Shown piece after piece: positions 27,386 to 38,142 of a stretch of 58,022 nucleotides of DNA. Both the position numbers and the translations under genes were made by a program. The stretch's first letter is position 1, and each line of letters starts with the position of its first letter. Origin of the DNA: Mucilaginibacter sp. (GTDB lineage: Bacteria; Bacteroidota; Bacteroidia; Sphingobacteriales; Sphingobacteriaceae); the NCBI GenBank assembly GCA_016763755.1, contig JAESTD010000031.1, positions 1 to 58,022 on the forward strand, read 5' to 3'. A model generated the notes under the pieces. The model ran no database searches. It saw only the letters and a list, made by a program, of their open reading frames with translations, and was not told the origin of the DNA.

Positions 27386-28549
27386 TTAAAGCGTTATGCG
27401 TTTGCCTTCTGCAATGGAACGTTTTGCGGCATCCAGTATCTGCATTACTATCATGTTATTGCGTAACGACGACCTGTCCGTAATACCCAGCATTCGGTTT
27501 TGCACTACCGATTGCAGGTATGATATTGGGTTATCATTTGGTGAAGTCAAAGCCGGTGCCACTGAAGTAACCGCCGGAAATTTATCGATATGCGTAAGCA
27601 CATTCTCCTTATCAAATGCATGCATATACCCCTCATCTCCAAAAACCTCGAGATCTTTGATAGAGTACGGCCAATTCCACGACGCTTCGATTATGCCGGT
27701 AGCCGTTGGATATTCCAGGATGATGGTAGCGTCGTCCTCAACCTTTGGATAGGTTTGGGGCTTATAATGGCGCGCAATGGCGGTAACCGCGGTAGGGCGC
27801 TGCCCGTTCATTAACCAGGTGAACAAATTGGCGCCATAGCAGCCAAAATCATTGAGTGCACCGGCACCGTTTTGATCAGGGTCGGTCAGCCAATCCGTGA
27901 AGTCCTTACTGCAATTGATCTCTTTTGGCCCTTCGTGGCCGTCATGCGCTACCATTTTGCGGATCTGCCCGAGGCTGTCCTTCCGTGCTACATCACGGAT
28001 GCGGCGGTAGGATGGATACCAGGTAGTTTCATAATTTGTGAGCAGCTTAATGTAGTATTTTAAAGCTAAAAACTCCATACGCTTAGCTTGGGCAAGCGTG
28101 GCAGCCAAAGGCTTCTCAACCATTACCGATATACCCAAAGGTGCGCAAACTTCAACAACATCAATATGTTTGGCAACCGGGTTATAACCTAAAACTACAT
28201 CAGGTTTACGGGTAGTAGCCATGGTTTTAAGATCGTCAAAAAACAACGAATCGGGGATATTGTATTGCTGCTGCAAGCGGGCGCGCAGGTTTTTGTTTGC
28301 CTCGGCTATGCCTACAATGTTCACTTTGCCATCGCGATAATCGCTCAGTATCAAGTGCACATGGTCGTGCGATAAACCTGCTATCCCCAGTTTCATGGTG
28401 CTGAGCATTACCGGCTTCGCGGGCGTAACAATTGCCTTTGCCATCGCAGGGGGCATGATACCTGTAGCTTTTGGGGTTTGCGCCACCGAGGTAGCAACAA
28501 ATGCCCCAAAAGCCAAAGCAAAGCATAAAAGTGTTTTTGCAAGCTTCAT
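27386..28549 (-). CDS. Exported Gfo/Idh/MocA family oxidoreductase
   Basis: The 387-residue product starts with a clear signal peptide (LLCFALAFGAFVATSVAQ) and a short Pro/Ala linker, then a Rossmann domain (LGIAGLSHDHVHL near residue 53; VMVEKPLAAT near residue 138) and a C-terminal beta domain with WLTDPDQNGAGALNDFGCYG. Family members use NAD(P) as oxidoreductases, and some (GH109 and related) use tightly held NAD to hydrolyse glycosides. Export plus a position 11 nt behind a GH92 gene suggests periplasmic sugar processing. The glycosidase option is inference. Confidence 0.87.
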   Translation of the reverse strand: MKLAKTLLCFALAFGAFVATSVAQTPKATGIMPPAMAKAIVTPAKPVMLSTMKLGIAGLSHDHVHLILSDYRDGKVNIVGIAEANKNLRARLQQQYNIPDSLFFDDLKTMATTRKPDVVLGYNPVAKHIDVVEVCAPLGISVMVEKPLAATLAQAKRMEFLALKYYIKLLTNYETTWYPSYRRIRDVARKDSLGQIRKMVAHDGHEGPKEINCSKDFTDWLTDPDQNGAGALNDFGCYGANLFTWLMNGQRPTAVTAIARHYKPQTYPKVEDDATIILEYPTATGIIEASWNWPYSIKDLEVFGDEGYMHAFDKENVLTHIDKFPAVTSVAPALTSPNDNPISYLQSVVQNRMLGITDRSSLRNNMIVMQILDAAKRSIAEGKRITL

Positions 28550-28560
28550 AGCTTATCTGA

Positions 28561-30846
28561 TTATTTTTTATCTGTTGATAATGAATAAGGTACATCAGCC
28601 GGTTTTGAGCCTCTTGCTTTATTCGGCGTAGCCGACATGTTGAAGTTCAGCACTTCGCCTTGTACCAAAGCTTTGTGGCTTAACCAGTTGTTTGTGTAAG
28701 GCTTGCCATTCACTGTCAGTGAAGTTACAAACCTGTTATCGGCGCTGTTATTTGCAGCATTGATAGTAACAGTTTTGCCGTTCTCCAGTTTTAAAGTAAT
28801 CTTTTTAAACAATGGAGCACCTAATACATATTGGTCTGTTGCCGGGGTAACCGGGTAAAAGCCCATTGCCGAGAATACATACCAGGCAGATGTTTGACCG
28901 TTATCTTCATCGCCACAGTAACCATCAGGTGTGGCTTTATACATTTTATTGATCACATCGCGCACATGCAATTGGGTTTTCCATGGCTCGCCTGCGTAGT
29001 TGTACAAGTAAATCATGTGTTGGATAGGCTGGTTACCGTGGGCATACTGACCCATGCCTGCAATCTGCATCTCGCGGATCTCGTGGATCACCTGGCCGTA
29101 ATAGCTATCGTCAAATACCGGTGGCAAGGTAAATACCGAATCCAGCTTTGCGTTGAAATTTTTGTTACCACCCATCAGATCTATCAAACCTTGTACATCC
29201 TGGAAAACACTCCAGGTGTAATGCCAGCTATTACCTTCAGTAAAGGCGTCACCCCATTTGAATGGATTGAAAGGCGACTGGAACTGTCCATCCTTGTTTT
29301 TACCGCGCATAAAACGAGTTGATGGGTCAAACAGGTTTTTGTAGTTCATGGCGCGTTTCTTATAAACATCGGTCTCAGATGCCGGACGACCAAGTGCTTT
29401 GCCTAACTGGTAAATAGTAAAGTCGTCATAAGCATATTCTAACGTACGGGCAGCGTTCTCGTTGATCTTTACATCGTAAGGTACATAACCCAACTTGTTG
29501 TAATACTCAACACCATCACGGCCTGTTGCTTCAGGGCCGTCGTTATTGGCACCGTGTAGCAAAGCTTGATAAAGTGTATTAATATCATAACCACGGCCAC
29601 CTTTTATATAAGCATCAGACACTACGGAAGCAGAGTTATTACCAACCATTACATCAGAGTAACCCGGGCTGCTCCACTCAGGCAACCAGCCGCCTTCTTT
29701 GTAATCGTTTACCAAACCCTGCTGCATCTCTTTATTAATTGATGGATACACCAGGTTTAAGAAAGGATATAAGGCACGGAAAGTATCCCAAAAACCGGTA
29801 CCGGCAAATTTGTAACCCGGCAACACGTCGCCGTTTTGTGCGCTCCAGTGTACAGGATTACCTTTTGCATCCAACTCATACATTTTGTTAGGGAAGAACA
29901 GCATTCGGTACAAACAAGAATAGAAAGTGCGGATCTGATCTACCGAACCACCTTCAACCGCTATTCGGCTTAAGGTTTTGTTCCAGGTAGCTTTTGCTTT
30001 CTGTTTGGTGGCATCAAAGCTATCGTTAGCTAATTCGCGCTTAAGGTTCAGTTCTGCTTGTTCTTCGCTGATAAAAGATGAAGCGACACGCAGGTTCACT
30101 TTTTCGCCTTTAGCGGTCTTAAAGCCTATAACAGCCAATACGTGCTTGTCTTTTAATTCATTGCCATCTTTTAGTACGCTATCTGCGTACACTTGAGAAG
30201 TTGTGATGGCTTTATCTACATAGATAACAAAGTAGTTTCTAAAATTTTTAAGCGGGCCGCGGGCATATTTGGTAGAGTAGCCTACAATTTTCCTCTCGTT
30301 AGGTAATACTTTGATGTATGAACCTTTATCAAAAGCATCTACAACGATGTATGAACTATCTGTTTTAGGGTATGTAAACCTGAATTGAGCAGCGCGCTCA
30401 GTAGGGGCAATCTCTGTTGTAACGTCATGGTCCGCAAGGTACACGCTGTAATAATAAGGTTTAGAAACCTCTGCCTTATGAGAGAACCAGCTTTCGCGGC
30501 CTTTTTGCGTTACTTTAAGTTTGCCTGTTAAGGGCATGATTGCAAACTGGCCATAATCATTCATCCACGGAGATGGCTGGTGGGTTTGCTTAAAGCCGTT
30601 TATCTTGTACGAATCATAGGTGTATTGCCAGCCATCGCCCATTTTACCGGTTTGCGGCGTCCAAAAATTCATGCCCCATGGTACGGCAACAGCAGGGTAG
30701 GTGTTACCGTTACTCAAATCGTATTTTGATTGGGTACCCATTAACGGGTTTATCCACTCTACAGGGTCTGCAACCTTAGTTACCTGTTGGGCAAAAGTTT
30801 GTGCAGTAAAGCAAAGTGAACTTAAAAAGAGTAGTCCTTTTTTCAT
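28561..30846 (-). CDS. GH92 family alpha-mannosidase
   Basis: GH92 enzymes are calcium-dependent exo-acting alpha-mannosidases. The 761 residues have a signal peptide (LLFLSSLCFTAQTFA), an N-terminal beta-sandwich beginning NPLMGTQSKYDLSNGNTYP, and an (alpha/alpha)6 catalytic region with acidic motifs VIHEIREMQ and YCGDEDNGQTSAW, both in expected positions. The loop often written GNEPSHH in this family reads GNQPIQH, which may alter linkage specificity. It sits between susD and the Gfo/Idh/MocA gene, after a hairpin, so the locus probably targets mannose-containing glycans such as N-glycans or yeast mannan. Confidence 0.93.
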   Translation of the reverse strand: MKKGLLFLSSLCFTAQTFAQQVTKVADPVEWINPLMGTQSKYDLSNGNTYPAVAVPWGMNFWTPQTGKMGDGWQYTYDSYKINGFKQTHQPSPWMNDYGQFAIMPLTGKLKVTQKGRESWFSHKAEVSKPYYYSVYLADHDVTTEIAPTERAAQFRFTYPKTDSSYIVVDAFDKGSYIKVLPNERKIVGYSTKYARGPLKNFRNYFVIYVDKAITTSQVYADSVLKDGNELKDKHVLAVIGFKTAKGEKVNLRVASSFISEEQAELNLKRELANDSFDATKQKAKATWNKTLSRIAVEGGSVDQIRTFYSCLYRMLFFPNKMYELDAKGNPVHWSAQNGDVLPGYKFAGTGFWDTFRALYPFLNLVYPSINKEMQQGLVNDYKEGGWLPEWSSPGYSDVMVGNNSASVVSDAYIKGGRGYDINTLYQALLHGANNDGPEATGRDGVEYYNKLGYVPYDVKINENAARTLEYAYDDFTIYQLGKALGRPASETDVYKKRAMNYKNLFDPSTRFMRGKNKDGQFQSPFNPFKWGDAFTEGNSWHYTWSVFQDVQGLIDLMGGNKNFNAKLDSVFTLPPVFDDSYYGQVIHEIREMQIAGMGQYAHGNQPIQHMIYLYNYAGEPWKTQLHVRDVINKMYKATPDGYCGDEDNGQTSAWYVFSAMGFYPVTPATDQYVLGAPLFKKITLKLENGKTVTINAANNSADNRFVTSLTVNGKPYTNNWLSHKALVQGEVLNFNMSATPNKARGSKPADVPYSLSTDKK

Positions 30847-30880
30847 CAGTTAAGTATAGCTAAATGTAAACAGCCGTAAA

Positions 30881-30915
30881 TATAAAAGACCGGCTGTTAA
30901 AGCCGGTCTTTTATA
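30881..30915 (-). terminator. Perfect 15-bp hairpin after susD (first PUL)
   Basis: TATAAAAGACCGGCT-GTTAA-AGCCGGTCTTTTATA, 13 nt after the susD stop on the minus strand, followed by T/A-rich sequence. It separates susCD from GH92 and could be a partial terminator or a 3'-end stabiliser. Confidence 0.85.
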
Positions 30916-30928
30916 TTGTAATTTTTAC

Positions 30929-32425
30929 TTACCAACCCGTATTTTGAGTCAAATTCTTATTGGTAGCTATTTCGCGTTGCGGAATAGGCCACAAATAATA
31001 TTGTTCTTTAAAGGTAACACCTTGTTCTGTTGGTGTTGTGGTTGCTAAGCCAAAAACGTTGGTTTTAGGATTATATGTTTGGTGCGTACGTTGCACATCA
31101 AAGTAGGCTTTATTTTCATAAGCCAGCTCGTGGTAGCGCTCTTTCCAGATAGCTATCCTTAACTGGTCTTTCGTTAATCCACTCAAACCTGCCAGTTTAG
31201 CACGGGCACGGATCGGATTGATCGCGTCGTAAACATCCTGGCTTGGGCCGCCAACTTCGTTTTGCGCTTCGGCGTAAATAAGCATTACTTCGGGTAAACG
31301 TAGTAAAGTCCAGTTCTCATCACAAATCCCGCTACCCAACGCACTCTCTAAGTGGAAGTACTTGTACAACGCATGCGAACCAAAGTTGATGATGGTTGAT
31401 GGTTCTTTGTCTTTAGGGTAGCTTGAGAAGTAAAACTGACGCTCCTGGGTACGAAAATCTCCGGCTTCATAGCTTGCTACAAAATCGTTGGTTGGTATCA
31501 TGGCACCAAGGTGGTCACCGTATGCACCAACCTGTAAGTTAAATGGCAGGGTTAACTGCGCTATAGCGTTGTCTCTTACACCTACAAGGTAATTTACCTG
31601 GAAGATAAGCTCACCCTGATTTTTATGTGCATTATCATGCAAATAAGCGTAGTCAGTAAACAAGGTGTACATCGGGATAACGTCTTTGGCCTCGGCAGCA
31701 GCTTTTGCATAGTTCTCAGTTTGCTGTAACGGGAAACCTGCAGTTGTTAGGTAAACACTTGCCAACAGGCTTTTTATAGCACCCAGGGATACTTTACCGG
31801 TTTGGTCGGTGTTAGGAAGACCCATGGTTTTAGCGGTTTCAAGATCTGATATGATCTGTTTGTAAACATCAGCTTGCGCGGTTCTTGATGCATACAAATC
31901 CGGATCGCTTACTTCCTGCGGCTTAACCACCAACGGCACATCTCCATATAACCTTACCAGATGGTAGTAGAAGAACGCACGCAGAAAATACACCTGCCCA
32001 AGCAGGTTGTTTTTTGCTGCATCATCTATACTCATATTCGGGATGCGGTCTAACGCTAAGTTTGCATTAGCGATAGCGCTGTAGCTGTTTTTCCAAACGG
32101 TTTCGAAGCCCGGATTAACAGGGTCGGTACGTTGGTTTATCACGTTGCCATTGTTAACACTCTGGCCCAATGATGTAGCGTGGCCCGCAAAAAGCTCTAT
32201 TGTGATAAAAGGAGCTTCGCCGTATGCATCGCCATTTTGGAACATATACAGGTAAGTGTATATACCATTAACAAATGATGTAGCCTGGCCTATGTTGTTA
32301 AAATAGTTAGACTTATCATTATTACTGAAGTTTTTCTCTTCAAGGTATTTCTTACAGCTTGTTGTAACTGTAAGCGTTAGCAGAACTAACAAACCTATAC
32401 TATATTTTTTGATATTGATTTTCAT
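30929..32425 (-). CDS. susD: SusD/RagB family nutrient-binding outer-membrane lipoprotein
   Basis: The 498-residue lipoprotein has a signal ending LTVTTSC (lipid Cys near residue 24) followed by KKYLEEKNFSN, typical of SusD. TPR-like helices (FLRAFFYYHLVRLYGDVPLV) and the C-terminal RPEVMLIYAEAQNEVGG-type motif (LRLPEVMLIYAEAQ) are present, as is NPIRARAKLAGL. SusD caps the SusC barrel and binds oligosaccharide at the cell surface. It is 22 nt downstream of susC. The ligand is inferred to be a mannoside from GH92. Confidence 0.94.
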   Translation of the reverse strand: MKINIKKYSIGLLVLLTLTVTTSCKKYLEEKNFSNNDKSNYFNNIGQATSFVNGIYTYLYMFQNGDAYGEAPFITIELFAGHATSLGQSVNNGNVINQRTDPVNPGFETVWKNSYSAIANANLALDRIPNMSIDDAAKNNLLGQVYFLRAFFYYHLVRLYGDVPLVVKPQEVSDPDLYASRTAQADVYKQIISDLETAKTMGLPNTDQTGKVSLGAIKSLLASVYLTTAGFPLQQTENYAKAAAEAKDVIPMYTLFTDYAYLHDNAHKNQGELIFQVNYLVGVRDNAIAQLTLPFNLQVGAYGDHLGAMIPTNDFVASYEAGDFRTQERQFYFSSYPKDKEPSTIINFGSHALYKYFHLESALGSGICDENWTLLRLPEVMLIYAEAQNEVGGPSQDVYDAINPIRARAKLAGLSGLTKDQLRIAIWKERYHELAYENKAYFDVQRTHQTYNPKTNVFGLATTTPTEQGVTFKEQYYLWPIPQREIATNKNLTQNTGW

Positions 32426-32447
32426 GATCGATATAGATTTGAATTAA

Positions 32448-35400
32448 TTAAAAGCTTGCATTTACCCCAAGTACAAAGGTTCTTGGTTTTGGATAATCAT
32501 AGAACTGGATGTTTTGGGTAAAGTTGCTCGATTGTCCCTGGTTGTAGTTAGCATTACCGTTGTAAGTTGATACCTCAGGGTCGTAACCAGTGTATTTGGT
32601 TATCACGAACAGGTTTTGCGCCTGTGCATAGATACGTAACCTGGTCAGCTTGATTTTATCCAGTACAGATTTATCAAAGGTGTAACCAAGCGTTACTGCA
32701 CGGCCGCGGATGAAGTTACCACTCTCAACTTTGGTTGAGTAGATCTCGGTTTGGTAACGTACATACGCCGGTCTGGTCTCTGCTATAAAGGTGTTTTGGT
32801 GCTCAGGTGTCCATGCATCTAAAACGGTGGCATAGCTGTTTGCCTGGCCGGTACGATCCTGGCCTGAGTGTTTGGTCAGGTTCATGATCTGGTTACCGTA
32901 GTTAAACTGAAGCTCGATACCTAAATCGATGTTTTTGTATGAGAAGTTATTGGTAAAGGTACCGTATCCGTCAGGGATAGATTTACCAAGGATAACTTTA
33001 TCATCAGCAGTAACTTTGCCATCGCCGTTGGTATCTTGTATTTTCAGATCACCAGGCAGTAAGCCGTAAGAGGCTGCCTGCGTTGCTTCTGCAGTACCCC
33101 AGGTGCCTAATACTTTGTAACCAAAGAATTGGCCGGCCGGACCGCCAACGCGCATCAGGTTAAATTGCGACAAGAAGTTAGGGTCAAGGAAAATATCGTC
33201 GTTAGACTCTCCCAATTGCAGGATCTTGTTTTTCAGGAACGATATATTGAATGAGGTAGTCCAGCTGAAATCATTGGTTTTGATGTTCTGGGTATTGATA
33301 GATAGCTCGATACCTTTGTTTTCCAGTTTACCAACGTTTTTAAATACAGTTTGGAAGCCACTGCTCTCAGGTAGTGGTGCTCTTAACAATAAAGCCTGTG
33401 TTTTTTTCAGGAACGCATCTGCATCAATGGTAACACGGTTGTTGAACAAACCAAATGATACACCTAAGTTATACTCGTTGGTTTTTTCCCAGCTTAAGCC
33501 AGGGTTACCAATGGTGGTAAGTGTTGTACCGGTAGCTTGTGCACCGCCTAACACATAGTTAGTAGTATTGATCTGTGCAAGTGATTGATAGGTAGGTATC
33601 TCCGAGTTACCCGTAACACCGTAGCTTAAACGGAATTTAAGGTCAGAAATAGCTTTGTTATCCTTCATAAATTCTTCCTGCGACACTCTCCATGCAAATG
33701 CTGCAGAGGGGAAGAAACCGTATTTATGGTCGGCACCAACCCTTGAGGTACCATCCGCGCGGCCGGTTAAGGTGAACAAATACCTATCCATAAGGTTGTA
33801 ATTTACCCTACCGTAGAAAGATTGCATTTGCCATGCGTTGTAACCTGAAATAGGAACTCCGGGGATTGCACCTGCACCCAGGTTATAATATTGATAGAAA
33901 TCATCAGATAAACCACGGGTTGAACCGTAAGCTCTTAATTCCTGATAATTTTGGCGTTCTGTACCTAATACAACGTTTAAGCTATGTATTTTATTAAAAG
34001 TTGCGTTGTAAGTAAAGTAGTTTTGCCATTGCCAGAAAGTACGGTTGTACTCATCGATAGATGCTGAGCTGTATTTCTGATCGGCAGTTGCACCGCCTAC
34101 CAAACCGCTTGCAAAGCGAGGGATATAGTTACCAGATGTAGTAACACCCAGCACACTGCGGAACTCTAAACCTTTAAACAGGTTAATGTTGGCATAACCG
34201 TTACCGCTAAATACGCGTACGCGGGCAAGTTCCTGTATCTCGTTTGCTTGTGCAACCGGGTTGTCGCCGCCTTCCATGTTAGGGTAGTCGGTACGTTTAC
34301 CATAGCTGCCATCAGGGTAACGGATAGGGATGATCGGGATCATCTCTACCAACATACGCGGGATGTTGTTACCACCGGTGCCGTAATTACCAGCGCGTTG
34401 GTCCTGGGCGTTATAATTTAAAGTTGCTCCGATCTTTAACCATGGTTTTACCTGGTTATCGATGGTTAAACGTGCGTTGTAACGCTTTAAATAGCTGTTA
34501 AGGATAATACCCTGGTCATCGGCATAGTTTAAGAACAAGCCGTAGTTGATGTTTTCTGAACCACCTGTTACTGATACGTTGTGATTTTGGCTAACCGCAT
34601 TGCGGGTGGTAGCATCCTGCCAATCAACGTCATAAAGAGGGTTGAGGTTAGCATCAAATAATTTACCGATCAGCGGTGTACGTAGTTTCACCGGATCCTG
34701 ATCTACATACTTGCCATCAGCCCAGCCCTGAGGGTCATATTTCTGGATATTTGCGTAAGCTTTATCTTCAAGCGCTAAAAACTCTTTTGCATTTAATACA
34801 TCCAATTTTTTAGCGATGTGGCCAACGCTTACATAACCATCATAGCTTACTGTGCTCGGGCGGTTTTTAGCACCACGTTTGGTGGTTATCAAAATTACAC
34901 CGTTAGCACCACGTGTACCGTAGATAGCTGTTGATGATGCATCTTTCAAAACGTCGATAGAAGCAACATCATTAGGGTTGATAGAGTTACCACCTTCAGT
35001 CCAGATGATACCGTCAACCACATAAAGCGGATCGGTACTGGTATTGATAGAGCTGTAACCGCGTATACGGATACGGGTGTTACCGCCCGGTTCGCCCGAG
35101 TTTTGCGAAACGTTTACCCCGGCAATTTTACCGGCAAGTTCCTGCTCAAGGTTGGTTTGCGGCCTTTCTTGCAATGCTTTGCATTAACACTACCTACAGA
35201 ACCGGTAAGGTCTACGCGTTTTTGTGTACCGTAACCTACCACAACAACCTCGTTCAAAGCTTTTGACTCTTCGGCCATGGTTACGTTAATTACGTTGCGG
35301 TTTGAGATGGCTATTTCCTGAGTAGTATAGCCCAGAAAACTGAACACTAACGTTCCGTTACCATCCGGTACGGTCAATTTAAATTTACCGGAAGCATCGG

Positions 35401-35875
35401 TAGTTATACCAACGTCGGTACCTTTTAATTTAACGTTAACGCCTGGTAGCGGGCCCTTGGCATCACTAACCGTACCGGTTATGTCAAGCGCCTTAAATTC
35501 GGCCTGTACAGTGTTTTCTTCACGCTTTTTTACTACAATGGTTTCCTGGAAAATTTTGTAGGTAAGTGGCTGATCTTTAAAAGCCTGGTCAAGCGCCTGG
35601 GTTACAGATACCTGGTCAACTTCGATATTGATGCCGCCTGCTTTTGCAACATCTTGCTTATCATACATAAAATGGTATCCCGTTTGCTTCTCTATCAAAC
35701 GGAGGATCTTCTCAACTGAGGCATTCTTTTGGCGCAACGATACAGTTTGACTGAACGTTTTTGCGCTAACATTGGTTAGTGCTGCAATTATTAAAATAGC
35801 AGTGAATTTCATGACCAATAAAACTTTGGACAGTTTAGACCATGCCAAGGGCACGGCCTTAGGATTAAAATTCAT
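32448..35875 (-). pseudogene. susC: SusC/RagA TonB-dependent transporter with STN domain, split by a single-base deletion
   Basis: Two track ORFs (35114-35944 and 32448-35174) are halves of one gene. The N-terminal half (ATG at 35875, MNFNPKAVPLAWSK) has a signal segment, an STN domain (about 50-125), a carboxypeptidase-like domain (about 150-230) and TonB-plug start NEVVVVGYGTQ, ending VNAKHCKKGRKP. The second half resumes with QERPQTNLEQELAGKIAGV. Adding one base near 35178-35182 restores VNAKALQERPQTN, the normal SusC sequence. The rest of the plug and the barrel are intact to FVLGVNASF. An STN domain implies signalling to the adjacent FecR. Either a real null allele or a consensus error. 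Confidence 0.9.
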
Positions 35876-36105
35876 AAGTTTGTGTGTTTGGGTTAAACAT
35901 AAAGTTTCAATTCGTCGATTGCGATGGAGTGGGAACCCAGGCATTTATGCCGGGAAGTGGGTCGAAACACTTTCCGGTTTTTTTGCCCTGTACAACCCCG
36001 TAGGGAGTGGTTTACCCTGACCGTTTAACTTTTGAGGCGTATTTTTTTTATCATAACTGGTTTAAATTTGAGATTGTGGATTATGTGGTATTATTTATTA
36101 CTTGG

Positions 36106-37296
36106 TTAGTTCACTATAATTTCTTCGCCCTTTAAGCTGATGTCTATACCTGCGTATTTTAGCATGTTCAGCAACTCAGAAGCTTTTACATTTCTTGATA
36201 TTCTGCCATTAAATTCTTTATCCGGCACCTGATGCAGGTATTTTATATCAACATCATACCAACGGGCGGCCTGGCGCAGTATTACGTCTATCTTTGCATC
36301 GCTAAACTGAAAGATGCCGTTTTTCCATGCTACCTCGTCATCAAGGTTAACATCATTCAATACTGTATTTTTTCCGTTGTTATTTATCTGGGCTTGCTGC
36401 CCTGGTATTAGCTTCGCGCTAAAGTTACCGCTGTTAATTTTTACAGCGCCCTCAAGCAGGGTGGTTTTCATAACCTGCTCGTCATCGTAGGCCATAACAT
36501 TAAAATGTGTTCCCAACACTTCAATGTCTGCACGATGTGTCTTAACCATAAAAGGCATGTTCTTGTTTTTGGTAACTTCAAAATAAACCTCACCTGTAAT
36601 ACTTATTTGCCGGTTTTTGCCCGTAAAGTGTGTCGGAAATGTGATAGATGAAGCTGAATTTAACCAGGCCTGAGTGCCATCAGGTAAAACTATCTGGTAC
36701 TGCCCGCCGCGCGGTGTGTTTATGGTGTTTATTACCGGCGTATTCGATTGATCGTTATAAGCGGTCATGTCGTACACTATCCGGCCATCATTGGTTTTTT
36801 TAACAAAGGTATTCCCTTCCTCTGCTATGGTGCCATCTGCGGCATCATCAAGTACAATGGTTTTACCATTGGCAAGCTTTAAAGTGGCTTTGTTGCCGCC
36901 GGGCAATGCATCATTATAAAGTCTTTTCTTTTTAGCAACTAAAACAGGTTTTGCTATTTGTACGGTTTGATGTTGGTATAAAACCACACCTGTAACTAAT
37001 AAAATGGCAGCTGCAGATAGTATAGGGATCCATCCCCTGAATTTTCTGCGTATCGGAGATGAAGGGTTACCTTTTTTTTGCAGTATGCTTTGCAACATGC
37101 GTTGCGTTTTTACATCCCCAAATATATCTTCGTCGATCTCAAGGTCGTCCCATGATTTTTTGATGAGTACGGATAGTTCATCGTCGGTAGTGCCGGCGTC
37201 AATTACGGCAAACAACTCGTCGCGTTCTTGCGGCGTAGCAGTTTTTTTGTAAAAGCGTTCAAAAAGGTATTGCAACCTAAACCTGGATGTACTCAT
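36106..37296 (-). CDS. FecR-type anti-sigma factor
   Basis: The 396-residue protein has a cytoplasmic N-terminal region (about 1-85) that would bind the sigma factor, one membrane segment (about 88-105, WIPILSAAAILLVTGVVLY), a FecR domain (about 185-285, TPRGGQYQIVLPDGTQAWLN) and a C-terminal DUF4974/STN-like domain (about 320-396). In such systems ligand-loaded SusC signals through its STN domain to FecR, which releases the ECF sigma factor. It lies between the sigma gene and susC, the standard order. Confidence 0.95.
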   Translation of the reverse strand: MSTSRFRLQYLFERFYKKTATPQERDELFAVIDAGTTDDELSVLIKKSWDDLEIDEDIFGDVKTQRMLQSILQKKGNPSSPIRRKFRGWIPILSAAAILLVTGVVLYQHQTVQIAKPVLVAKKKRLYNDALPGGNKATLKLANGKTIVLDDAADGTIAEEGNTFVKKTNDGRIVYDMTAYNDQSNTPVINTINTPRGGQYQIVLPDGTQAWLNSASSITFPTHFTGKNRQISITGEVYFEVTKNKNMPFMVKTHRADIEVLGTHFNVMAYDDEQVMKTTLLEGAVKINSGNFSAKLIPGQQAQINNNGKNTVLNDVNLDDEVAWKNGIFQFSDAKIDVILRQAARWYDVDIKYLHQVPDKEFNGRISRNVKASELLNMLKYAGIDISLKGEEIIVN

Positions 37297-37395
37297 TAAA
37301 TGTTTTTCAATAATTGGTAGTGTAAAAGCCGGGGAAGCTTTTTATATAAGACACTAATGGCGGTAAAAAAGGGGGTATAGTGTCTCGGATTTTTT

Positions 37396-37974
37396 TTAAA
37401 AAAATATCGAGGCCAAAACGATCAGTGCTGAAATATTGCCGTACGATTGCACAAAACTGGTAATTGAATGGGTAGCTCCCTGCAGGTATTTCTTCACCGT
37501 TTCTCGCGAGAGGCCCATGTGTGCGGCAATCTCATCATACTTTAAACGATCATGGCGGCTTAGCAGGTAAACCTTTTGTTGTTGAGGTGGCAAATGATCA
37601 ATGGCCATATCAAGTAACTGATAATAATCATTGGTTGGCGATGTTTCGTCAGTTATCAAATTCAGTACGTTATTGTCAAGGCTTGTTTCGTAGGCGCGTT
37701 CTTTGGCCAGTTTGCGCAAGCAATTCAATGCGTGGTTTTTTGACACTACAAAAAGATACGCCTTAAAATTATCTACAGAAGTAAGTGTTTCGCGATTGAT
37801 CCATATCTTCAAAAAAACATCTTGCACAACTTCCTCAGTCAATTCTACAGAATCCGTAATGCGAAAAATATGGGAACCCAACAGCCGGTGATATACACCA
37901 AAAAGCTCGCTAAAAGCATTCTCATTTCCACGAGATACTTCTAAAAGGAGTTCTTTTTCGTTTGGTAGCGCCAT
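37396..37974 (-). CDS. ECF RNA polymerase sigma factor (Bacteroidota FecI-like)
   Basis: The 192-residue product has sigma region 2 (about 15-85, EEVVQDVFLKIWINRE) and region 4 (about 120-175, YLLSRHDRLKYDEIAAHMGLSRETVKKYL) with the helix-turn-helix. A hydrophobic C-terminal tail (ISALIVLASIFF) follows. It is the first gene of the PUL regulatory module and probably activates susC, with release controlled by the adjacent FecR protein. The 168 nt upstream are A/T-rich and hold no gene. Confidence 0.95.
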   Translation of the reverse strand: MALPNEKELLLEVSRGNENAFSELFGVYHRLLGSHIFRITDSVELTEEVVQDVFLKIWINRETLTSVDNFKAYLFVVSKNHALNCLRKLAKERAYETSLDNNVLNLITDETSPTNDYYQLLDMAIDHLPPQQQKVYLLSRHDRLKYDEIAAHMGLSRETVKKYLQGATHSITSFVQSYGNISALIVLASIFF

Positions 37975-38142
37975 TTTTTGAGGTAGAATTGGTGCACCAA
38001 ATAATTAAATAAAAATTACAAAAGCAACTTAAAAATTCTTAATCGTTAAAATTTTGTCGTATTGCGTAAAATTTACACATTTATAAATATTTGATTTACA
38101 ATAACTTATAAATATGTAACTAAAAAGCATCTTGAATTAATT

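Noticed and set aside
28831-29322. 163-residue plus-strand ORF opposite GH92
   Set aside because: Shadow of the GH92 coding sequence with no family features.
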